64,000 nt of DNA from Blasia pusilla (lineage: Eukaryota > Marchantiophyta > Marchantiopsida > Blasiales): the NCBI GenBank assembly GCA_050084515.1, contig CM114275.1, forward strand, positions 6,944,001-7,008,000, in the 5' to 3' direction. Below are positions 34,901 to 46,900 of the stretch, in pieces. The translations under genes and the position numbers were made by a program. The notes beneath the pieces are model-generated. The model did no database searches, was not told the DNA's origin, and worked only from the letters and a program-made list of their open reading frames with translations. Each line of letters opens with the position of its first letter. The first letter of the stretch is position 1.

Positions 34901-37900
34901 TACTGTCCTCCATCTTGTTGGAGACTAGCGACTGCAAAGATGCGCCTGTTGCTGTACTCTGGTTTCCATCCTGGGAAGAATTCTCTAATGCGAACCCATA
35001 GGTCGCATATTGTGAAATTCGACCGTCGATGATAACGTGAACGAAAGGACGTTGCTTCCCGGGTTCATCTTTGGTGCAGGGGGTAATCACGGCTTGAGAG
35101 CAGAGGCTTGAAATCTTCCATCTCACATTGAGCAAGATTTCGGAATCTGCAGGCTACAGCCATTTGCCAGGAGCAGGCTTTGGGAAGTTTGAGCCAGATC
35201 AAGCAATGGGTGTCTAATTCGCAGTCCAACAAGGAGTTTCTCTAATGCATTTCACGAAGAAACTCTTCTCAGTGTGAATCTACTTCGGTTTTGCGTTGGG
35301 AAATCGCATAACCTGCTGTCCGAAATAGGGACAACTGTTGAAGAAAAGGCAAAATCACTTGTTGTGGACAGCGGTTGTAATGGTAATGGTATTGGTTCCC
35401 ATAGCATTTGTGCTGGTGTAACTCGTCGTACACCTACGTAGATCACAATCTGCCGTAGTCCCAACGGCATGGACTCCTGGAGATAATCTCACTTGGGCAA
35501 CTTAGGATTTATCGGAATAGTGTTTTTATATTCGTGAGCTGATAAAACACTTGAAAAAAGTGCCTTGTGAATGTAGCCCAGGATCAGTGTAAATCCCGAT
35601 AATCAGTAATTTGAACTTTCCAAGTAAGAGCGGTTATTCGAAGTGATGAGCCTATATAACAGTCCTCTCAGTGGAGATACTAACGATTGCACCCTGGATT
35701 GTAAACCATCCCATATATTGGGTAGCCAAGATAGTGCTTATCACAAAGGACCTCGGATGCGCAGACCATTTGACACACGAAATCGACCTGCAGAGATTTG
35801 GTCGTAGAAACAGAAACATCTGGGAGTCACTTGTACGTTTAGGATGGAAAAAGACTCTTGTGCCAACCCATCTCCAAACTGCACTACTTTCACGATCGCA
35901 GCCTTATTCCCATGCTAACCCACCGACGAATAGCACTACCTTCGAGATGGCAACCTTACTCTTGTTCCAGCCAGTCTACAGACTGTCGTTGAGAAGTGTG
36001 GGTTTTGACCACTGAGTTTCAAGGAAGGCTAGTGAGGATATGATGAAGTTCCCAAGCGAGCATGACCAGCCAGATGTGAGGCATTTCCATGGTGTTTAGC
36101 TTCGATATGCCTTGCATTTGCTGTGAGGAGGCATCAACTGCTGGGTTCCTAGCAAGAACGAAACGAGACCATTTCATGGAAAACCTTCGTGGAAAACAAT
36201 GTCGTAGACTAACGGGCTTGGAAATTTGGCGAAGACGATGATTAAAGGGAAGAACTTTGAACTCTCCGCATGTACCCCAGCAGACAAAGTAACGAAGAAT
36301 AGGACAGAAATCCAACCTCCTTATCAGATCTCTGCCGTTCAGAGTTCTTGGCTTCTTCACGTCTCATTTTCTTAGTCGTAGCCATCCCATCCTCTTGTTT
36401 CAACGATCTGAAATGAAGTTCAAACTTGAAATACGCGTAAATCCGACCAACTAGCTATAAAGAAAGATACATCCCAATGAAGTGAAGGTCATTTCTACCA
36501 TTTTGATTATGTACAAGCCTGACCTTTTCTCCTCAGCACGAGCAAGATCCACCTCGAGATCTGCTCTTGCTATCCCAAAGATTTCCTCACCAGTGAACTG
36601 ATCCTGCACAGAGTGAACAGTTCGAAACGCGTAGTTTGATAAGCGAGAATTTTCAGATGTATTGGAAGTGCAATTTCCTAGGAAGTCGTTGAAACTCTAT
36701 ACACTTCCATGATCCGTGCAACATGCCCTCTGCCTACAACCTCCCCTGATGATATTCAATTAAGTAATCGAAATTCTTACTCCAAACAGCCACTGCATGC
36801 CAAACTAGATTGTCGAATCTCTTATATTAAGCTCTCTCAGTTGGGATTCGTGTAGCACCCAGAACAGCCGCCCACAGAAGGATAGGATTACCGGATTCAA
36901 CTATGTCTATCCAGAAAAGGGAGAAACGGGTTCTCTCATCTAAACCCATTAAGCCCATCATTATTGTCATGTTGGCTGAATCAGTCTTCCCAGTAATAAT
37001 ATATTGCTTGAGCAGGAATTTGATCAGTGCTTTAAAGATTTGGGCAGCTAAGAACAACAAGAAGAGAATGGGAAGGTTGAAGTAGGTCTTCTGATTCAAG
37101 CTTCAATCTCACTGCTGTGTCGAAAAGCACTATGCACTCATGGAGATTACGTTTATTCAGAGAGTGAATACTTTAATTCAAAGGTTAACAAAAGCATTCA
37201 CTGAGGTTTTCATTTTGAACTCAAAGCAAGAATCCTATGAAGAAGTTTTCGAATACCTTCAAAGTGACCGTACGAGTCGCAGAGTCCTGTAGATCGACAG
37301 ATGTGTTAGTTTCATTTCTGGCTCAATTTGTAGGCATCTTCAATCTGCAGTTTTTTGTATGTTGAACTTTCTTGGGAGGTCCACGATTGCAAGACAGCTA
37401 GAGCAACTCCGAAAATATCAGCAACAATCTAATTTCCTTCTGTTTCAGATATCCACGAACATCTACATTAACCAAAAACTTCGCCAACACATCAGACAAA
37501 CCATTTGGCTCGAACGAGATCTAAATGATACACAATCTTCAACTCATCAGGGTGTGACACTTCTTCTGTCAATCGACGTGATATCGATAGGCGAATACAG
37601 CGTCACAGACGCAGAAATACGACCTGGAGCACTACTTATCTCTTAGCAAAGACTTCATTATAACCCGTGGAACCAGTCTGTGCAACTCCAGCCCCAAATG
37701 TAACTAGTTAAGATCTTTCCTATATCATAGGTACAGTACCTCCAAATGAAGTCGCTGTCTCCCAGGTTCCTATTACCATGAGCGTATCAGTCTGCAATTT
37801 AATTTTCCCCGTTCTGTGCACTATCTTTAGTCGGAAATACCTCTCCGCTTCCGGCTACCTGTTTCCCTTTACCGGCTAAACTAAAAGCCCATCTGAGAAT

Positions 37901-40900
37901 GCCTTTCGTTTCCTAGTCCTTGACGAGATCTAATCCATCAACTGGTAAGTGATTCGGACGTCCAGGGAGGACTAAACGGCAGTATGTTCAACAGCCGACA
38001 CAAACCAAAAAAAAAGATGTTCTATACATAACTTTTGCGACAAAAAAAGAATCTATAGAAAAAAATGATGGCACGATGAAGCACTAGAAGGACCATACAG
38101 AGGGCCGTCAATTTCAGGGCGATACCGTCTTCTAGATTCTAGGAGTAACTTATAAGAGGGAAAAATTCGGCATACCTCCAGTTTATTGTTCTTCTTGCCA
38201 GAATCCTGTAATTGAGAGCATGTGAGATTGAATGTTAATTACAAGCACCATTCAAAACGCAGTCTCTAGGTTTCCCAATCTACAGTCAAGGTAATATTTT
38301 TTTATTTTCACAGCGGGATTTGACAGAATTGCATGATTGTATCACATTGTTGATCTTGTCACTAGGAGCGTTATTCTCTTCTCGATTCAGGAATCAGTCT
38401 GAGTTACGAAACAGTCACGCAGCAAGAATTTAGGTTTGGAAATAAATGCTGAACAATATTTCGTTCAAACATAGGGAGCAGTATCAGACAAAAAATCACC
38501 CGACTAAACTAACGTTCTTATCATTGCTATTTTGACAGAGATCTGAAAGGAATTATTTCAATGATAACTTCACAGCTGCCCAGAGTTTTTTCAGATTGAA
38601 GACCTCACCTGTCTTGATGCCACGGACTCCTTCCACTTCTTGAATTGATCCGAAAGTGTCATGTGTATATCGTTTGGTTTCTCGTCGACAAAACGACGGC
38701 TCTGCATATAGCGAATTAATGGTGCATAAGATATGAAGCCAAGCTAGGAACATACACAGCCAACCTATGGCAGACCTGAGGAGAAAGTAACGTCGGTAAT
38801 CCCTGATTGATCTATATTTTCTAGGGTTGTTATCCTTTTGATATATTAGGGAGTGCAGGAACAACAAACTCCTGATTTCCTAGGTCGCTGCCAGTCTCAA
38901 GAACTCAACACAAGACAGTAGCTAGTAACTTAGTCAAGAGAGTCTTGTAAGGTCAGAAGAATCATGCTACAAAAATCATTTCTGAGTTGGAAGAAAGATT
39001 CTCTATAGTTAGGCAAAATTTTGGCTTGCGTTAATCATTGTAGTTATTTTCTGTTTGACTTCGTGTGGATTAAACTCGGAGCCTTTCACTCACTCTATTA
39101 CTCCTAGCTTTATCTGTGATCTGTGATGTTCGATAGCTGTCATCGTGCCATCTTTGCTTTCTCTTCCTTTCAGATGATGAAGATTGGTTGTCAGTTGAGT
39201 TTTCGTGGTTTTCATGCCTTTCCAGTCTGGCCCTTTTCTCAGGTGAAGCAGACGGAGAATGTCTGGACTGTCTCTGCCTATTCTGTCTGCATTTCACTTC
39301 AGACTTCTCAAATGAGGATTTGTGATCTGTGAACTGCTCTTGTCCCATACGCCATTCCCTGCTGTCTGAGGTAGAAGAAGATAAGATGTCTTGTTCTTCA
39401 AGGGATTTTTCCTGCACATCAAAAGTTGATTTTAATGGGTCCACAGCGCATGGAATTTGCATCGACGCTTCACAGTTTCTATGTGCAAGACTTGAAAAAC
39501 CAGTTTTCAATAGATTTCTTATTGTTTTGCCACGAAAATTTGGAAGAGACTAATCAATTTCAAACGGTGAATGGGGGGTTGTATTGGTAGATCTTCCACT
39601 GCAGTATCTGAAACAGCTTACTCCTGTCCTCCCATTTTACGAATTGGGGTTGAGATATTTAGCAGCAAGCTAAGCTTACAATCCGCTACTCCTTTCAGAT
39701 TTGAGAGGTCTCGAAATCATTTCTCAGGCGTTAACAGGAGAGATTGATCAATTCATGGAGAACATTGTTCAATCATATGCTTTACGTTCTTCTTACTTTT
39801 AGAATGAATTTCTAACTAACTTTCATCAACATACTGTTTTTTTTTTCTCCTTCTAGTACTATGTGTCCTGGATATACTATCAATCAAAGCACAAATCTTT
39901 CTTGAGGTCCAAGGCATCTTTCTCATGAGGCGGTTCCTGGACTAAGAAGCAGATTTCTCCAACATGACATTCTTTAGGGATTCCCGGCTTTACCTTCTTT
40001 GCATACTTGCTTGCTTTGTACCTCTCCTTGGGCTGTCACAGCTAACAAACAGATCCAAGACTTAGTTTGCTCTTACAAACTTACTCCATCAAATCAAACA
40101 ACAAAACAAAAAGTGGACCAGTCTTCTCGTATGATGGAGAGATGTAGGTCTTTACATTCGTCATGTGAAAAAATTCTGTTGGCAGCTTTGCGGACCTGAA
40201 CTTCGTATTTACTGGATCCATATCGGTGTCGTCTTCCTTTCATGTCGAAGACCTGCATGGAGGACTAATCAGTAGGAAGCAAAGGAAAACTCCACAGCGC
40301 GACCTGAAGTGTACTGGATAAGGTAATCTACTCGAATAAGGTGGTGTATATGTGCCCAATCCTTTCGCGATAAAAGTACTTTGGTTCATTAGAGATTTTG
40401 TAATTTCTAGAGTTGCCAGTTCAGGAAGTCTCCGACTATTTGGAACTAATCTGTTAACTCAGAAGGTTTTTGACATTATTTCGGTCATTCATTTGGGACA
40501 AACAGATTTAATTGGAGCATGTGAGGGTCAAGTGATAACAGGCTAGAAGCTGAGGATTACTTCGGCCTGAGCAGACTCAAGTTCCTTCATCAGTTTTGAT
40601 TTTTCCTGCGAAAGTAATAATTTGATGTGTCATTGAGTGGCTGTGACATGTGCATGTAACACCAGTGGTAGAATTAGATATTACTCAGAAAATAAGAAAT
40701 GATAACTTTTGAGGGCACATACGAAAGTGTGGAACGTACATTACTGAGGCTTTGCAGTTCTCCTTGTAAGCTTCCTAATTTTTCCTCCAATTCTTTCAGC
40801 TTCTGCGACGTTCAATGTAGAGCTAATTTCAATAGTGGAACATTTTCAAATAAAAAAAGAAGATTACATGAAACAAAGCAGAGCTGATTTCAGAGCTTGA

Positions 40901-43900
40901 ACATTTTCAAATAAAAAAGAAGATTACATGAAACAATCCTTCCTCCAAATCCTGAGCGAAGTTCGTGTGGAATATCTCGTCCTACTTTCCACGTGCAACA
41001 ATTGATAAAGGCCTTATTAAGCTGGTACACTGGCGTTTAGGGTCACTGCTAATTTGCTAACGAAAATAACAGAAGCATCTCGAACTCAGCACTATGAGCA
41101 CCTCTTGCGTTTTCGTATCTTCGTTTTTTTTCTCTCCTGGAATCATCTCCTTTCTGGAAGTCTTACCAAGCCACCCAAAAAACGCACTACATGAGCATGG
41201 ATAGAAGGAATGAATGCTCATCTTCGTGGACTAGTTTCGGGACTTGGGCAATCGATAGAGATCCCATCAAAAGTAGAGCATTAACAGTTCGTAGAATGTG
41301 ATTTCAAGGCAGCGAGTTCCAAGTTTATAAGAGAATCAGAGCAAATTCTCGTCTTCTCAAACAAGCTTGAATGTAGTTTGGTTAGAGTCTTCCGAATATC
41401 GTCCTCATGCTAGTTATTCACTTGACATCTGTCTGCCTCTTTCGCTATAGAAGAAGAAACGTGTGTGAACACATGACAGGAAACTCTTCAAGAAGAGTGA
41501 GAACCACACTGCCACTGGGGAAGAACGGATTTCAACTTGAAGATGTTCGAGGCGATTTTGGAGCTCTTGAACTTTGGAATTACTCTCTCTCAGATTTGTT
41601 TGCAGAGAAGCGATCTGCACCGACATGCAACGAGGAAGACGCGGTAACTGACTATGCTCAGTGTAATGAACACATTCACTTCAGACATAAGATCAGTATA
41701 AATACAATAGTTATGTTTCAATTCAAAAAACTCTGTACGCATGTGGCAGGACGATTCACCTGGAATTGAGCTGCTGCTTCAGTCCTTTGAATCTCAGCCT
41801 GCAGACGAAAAGTAATAACCGTGTCAATCACAAGTCCTTGTCTCATGAACATTTCTCCTCTATTTTGACCATCACATTTGCGTATTTCGGCAACAATCAC
41901 AAAGTAGCACTACTTGTCAATCGATTACATTCAGGGATGCTTGTTTCCACTAGGCTAAAACAGCTTCATGTATTCAGGCACTGTGAAATGATATTCAGAA
42001 GCTGTACAATTTAAGCAAGGGGGTATTGGCTTAAGAAATTTCATCATACTTTTTGCCTTATTTTGTCCAGTTGAGTCATAAGCAGATGACATATATTCTC
42101 TCTCTAATGCGAAACGCCAGACATGGTCAAGGTACCTGAGACATGGCACGCAAATGCTGAATCTCACCCTGCAGTGCTGCCGTTGTTTCGGCCTTCACCT
42201 GTTCCATGATAGTGGTAACTATAAGTATAAGTAGCTGGCCGGAGATGATAGCTTGAATATGAGTTCTTACGATTGCTGTTTTTTAGATAGGATTGAAATA
42301 TGAATGTCCCCTCTCTAATTTAGGAGGTACGATTTTGTCAAGGGAGATCTGGAGGACAAGTAGAAGCGGCAAGTGTGAAAGGGAGAGCTACTCCAGCATT
42401 AAGAACTTTCACCAGTGACGGCAGCTTTTCTCAAGTGTCTTGGATGGAAGATAAGAGAATCGCAGCAGTAAAGCACCAGAACGAGGGGACGGACATCGAA
42501 GACTTTGGGAATGATGTGTAAGTAGAAAAGAGCTCACTCACACGTGCTGCTGTAGCTTCTTCTGCCTTGGATACAACAGCTAGGATTTTTTCTTCAGGTA
42601 TCTCATTTGGTTTGGGGTGCCTTCGGGCAATATGAAGATCCTGTAAACAAGGAAGTACCATAGAATTCTACATTCGTTGAAACCAGAACTGTGAATCTCT
42701 GAAGGATTCCGTTGACCTTTCAAGAAAATGAAAGTCAGCCACTTCGAATTGTTTTGAGACCGAGACTGGTGAAAAGAGAAATTCGTCGATGAGCACGTAA
42801 TTTCATTCTCTGATGATGAAAATGCTAATCCTACTGAAAATAATGACCAAACTGAGTGAACTTGAAGTATCCTACGCGATAACATCAATGTCCATCTCCT
42901 GATTACTGACAACAGAGGTAACAGCAAATTGGAGGAATTCCTTGTGCTACCTATTTCCGAACTGATCCAAGTTCCATTAGTGGTCACACTGTTTGCGTTG
43001 GCACCTCTGCATTATCCTACAGGTTCATGGTACACGATTTCCTTTCATATAGTCGAGTGCATGCGCTTTCCGAACGATCGGTGTCCAAACACTATCAAAA
43101 CAATACTGGTCATCTATTTAGTAGCATTAAAGTTCCGTTTTGCAATTTGTTGAGTTTTCTTTGTTTATTTTACAGCGGATCTATTATTCTATCTTACGAT
43201 GAAGCTATTTGTCACAAACATCTTACCAGAAAGTATGCGGACTCGAACATCTTGTCACATAGAGGACAGCAGCGGACCTGCGGAGTTGAACAGGTCGTTA
43301 AACATTTGGAACTACGGGCGTTGCTTCGCCATTCCGCCCCTTGACAAATCAAGAACCCATCCTCCAAGTTGACATGCCCTAAAATGAACGAAATAGAAAA
43401 TGCTCTCATCTTCATTTTGAAATTTATTTTCTTCTAAACTTTCTCTGGTTTCAAAATCTCAATCCTCCTTCATTTGGAGAAACATCCCTCTGAGTTTGGG
43501 GAGAAACATAAAATCCTCCACTTCTCCGACCCATTTTGAAAGAATTCCCTTGCGCATATAATTAATTTGGAAAAACATTTCCCACTTCCTAAAAAAATCA
43601 TGCACCCTTACCATAACAAATTCATATTTTCCTTTCTTCGCGTACGATTTCATATTAAACTTCGTGTGTTGACTATTCACTTCATCTAAATCTTCTTTTC
43701 TTTTTTTTTCTCATGGTTGAGAAATACCAAGAATATTTTGAGGTAACTATAGCATCGCATCCCATTCGATGAAAGGATTTTTAGCAAAGTGTGGCCGCTA
43801 GTCATTAATTGTTGCCCACCAACTCCTTACAATTGTTGGTGTGACTCATAAACGTGCTTCTACCTCCAATCTTGTTGTCATATAAACCTCAACCTTTACC

Positions 43901-46900
43901 ATGAACATATTTTAGTGTTACACCAAAATGCATAGGTGGTAACATGAAAAATAGTTAACATTGGAACTTTGTGAAATATGCATTAGTGCATAGGAAAAGG
44001 ATGAGGTCGAGGGAGACATTAAAAAAAAAAATTTTAAGCAATGTTTCAAGGAGGAGGTAGGGTTAAATTTTTTTATTTTTTCCAAATGAGGGAGTGGTTA
44101 TAAGAAAAAAAATTGCAATAAGGAAGAGAAAGAGATGTTTTTTTTAACCAAATGAAAAGAAAAAATCCTAAAGGAGACAATGGGATGGAGAGTCTTTCAT
44201 GTGAAGAAAGAAGCTTGGGATTTTTAAATGAGAGGGGATGATGATGAGGATTAAAAAGGATGCTCCTATTTCTATGAAATGGTGGAGAAATGACTATTTT
44301 TTAACCCTAGCAATAGCAATTGGAAGTTGGGTTCCTAACATAGAGGTATCGTCAATATCTAAAATATCTTAGCGTATGAGTCCCATAGCTCAAGGAGAAA
44401 CATCCTGATAAATGAAAAACTATTCAAGAAAAGAGCAAAGTAGCCCTTGATTGCAAGGTACTCCCCCATTCCTAGGAGGCTTCTCCAAGCGAGTTTGCAA
44501 AATCCGATCTCTTGTGTGAAACTAGCAATTTGGTTGGGTCTGAAAAAGACTGAAATGAGATGGATCCAAACTCAACTATTGTTAAAGGAGGTTGTAAAAG
44601 GAGAGGACAAATTTTTCGATTAGGACATTGATCGCATCACGGTGCGAATGATGATCACTTCACTGGTTATTTTTTAAGACTTGGAAGCAGATGTGTGTTT
44701 CACCACGTGGAATGTGCCTTTTCCTAGAGACGGGAACAAAGAACACACGTATGAGAAACTCAGTAGAGGTCCATATCCATATTTTTAAGAGAATAGAATT
44801 TTTTATCGGCTGAAACCTCCTTGTTTGACACTTACAATAGGAAAATAAGTTTCTCAAATCTTGAACTGCATTTTTTGAAAATTGTCGGACAACATGATTA
44901 TTGACCCATATAAAGCATTGGCTATAAACTAGTGTCCAATGGAAAGACGAGGTTCATCCGAACCTCGTCTTTCCATTGGGTTTAACAATACTACCTCTAA
45001 ACTTGATCGACTACTAATATTAAAATAACTCTTTCATATGCACATCTATACCATAGTTGAAAAAGGTGGATGTTATTAATTGAAGAACTATATATGGAGG
45101 GTTGCGTTTAGGATGTAGTGTCCTAAGAATGTGCTAAAAATACATTAGGAAATACATTAGGAAATTGGCACCTTACTAGCTTCTATAAGAAGTAAAACCA
45201 TTCTTTAAACAAGTTCACATAACTGACACCTCTTGATGAATGAAAATTGTTGTGGAATTGGTGTCAAGTGTTGCAGATCTGATCTAGAGGCGCTCTTAAA
45301 AATACTTTAAAAAACAAACACTAACCACAAATATTCGTGTCTAGACACCACATGTACTGTCGTTAATATGCACCTAAAATTTATTAGACATTCAGACGAA
45401 GTTATGTAGTAGAAATTATCTAATGCTTACATTATACATACGCAGTATACGAACCTTCTAGTCAGATCCCACGCTAACTTATCCGATCCCTCCCCGCACA
45501 CTTCTGTCAGGAGTTTGAAGACTTTATGGAGTTTATGAAGAAAACCATCTGAGGTGTCACTGACTGCTGCTGTTGCTGCTGCTTTTGCTGATGGAGCTGG
45601 TTCTTCCCCTGCACTCGCAACATAGCCTCGTAGATGCGCAAAGTCTGCCCAATTATACCAGGTGCACACCGGCGAACGATTCAGGAAGAATGGGCGGAAG
45701 TTGTTGCTGGCCGTGCGCTGGTCTGCTCATACTTTTCTGAAAACAGAAAGAGCTTGCATATGCATAATCTGTGGTCTGGTTCCAAATCTCAAAGGAAGAA
45801 TACTACAGGCTGCATCCCGGTGGTGGCGCAATGAAAGAGTTCATCATATATAGGCTTCAAAATACCAGCCATTCGCCGAGCACTCACTGCTGATTGAATC
45901 CTTCTGATGCAAATCAGAAGGATTCAATCGGACTTGCGAAGAACTCATGTCTATGGCTTTCGATTACCTTCTTAGCTTGTTTGAGGTCACGACGGCTCTG
46001 AGATAAATCTCGCAGTAGTTTCCCTAATCTCTCCCGTTGTTTCTCCTTGCGGCGCTCTAATGCCGCTCCATTTGCTAGCAACTGCGTCTTGTGCGTCGCT
46101 AGTAACTCCTGAACATGGAGCAAGTACTCCACCTGCGGTTCTATTCCGGATTGCAGTCAGAGATAAAAAAAAAGAAAGAAGCAAAAAACAAAAAGTAGAC
46201 CAGTGAGAGGTGCACCGGCACTGTCTGCGTTCATGTCGAGTTCAAATGCTCTCCGCGAGTCCGTGAGAAGGCCTGCTCGTGGTGCAGAAAGCGGAGCAGG
46301 TGATGCGCTTCCCTGCAGTCCACAAGACCGCGCAGGTCGAGCGAGTAACCAGACAGTGAGAGCGGCGCGCCTAAGGTTATGATGTTGCGAATCCTCCATT
46401 GCTGATAGGGCCTTGATTACCCGTGATTTGGCGCTGCAATGGGTGCTTGCCCGCAGAGATTACGGACTGCGTAGGGTTCTCTGAGAATGTTGACAGAAAA
46501 ACTAATCCACGGAATGATTGCCGGACGGGGGGGTTTCCAAGTGAGCGACTACCATGAGCTGAGCTAGTCGGAATGTTTTGATGAAGTTCGCTTCGGTGAA
46601 GTTTCGGGTGTCTTCCCCTTGAATGTCACTGAATGTAATAGTATCAATCACCGCTTCCAAGGTGTCCAGATCTGCAAGTACAGTTTGCAATTTACCATCG
46701 TCAGAATTGGTGGATTTTCACAAAGGTTCAGCAATCGTAGCCGGTGCAATGGATGAAGCTCGTAGCTGTTGGATTGCGGTTGTGTGCGATGCCTGAAATG
46801 ACAAGGCAGAGCCATTCCTTACCCCCAATCACCTGGCAATCATTGTGGCTGTACCGTAATCCACAGAAGTGTACTCGATTGGTGTTTGATGAGAAACCAT

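Noticed and set aside
34824-35160. ORF of about 103 residues on the minus strand, with a stop at 34,824, as an independent nested gene
   Set aside because: Its last 47 codons (34,970-34,830) fit as a phase-0 exon of the DZIP1-like gene with a good acceptor (ttcttcccag). The upstream part has no recognised family and no ATG of its own.
39850-39950. Possible extra DZIP1 exon reading EPPHEKDALDLKKDL on the minus strand
   Set aside because: It has a fair acceptor but no in-phase GT donor before the stop, and the flanking exons join correctly without it.
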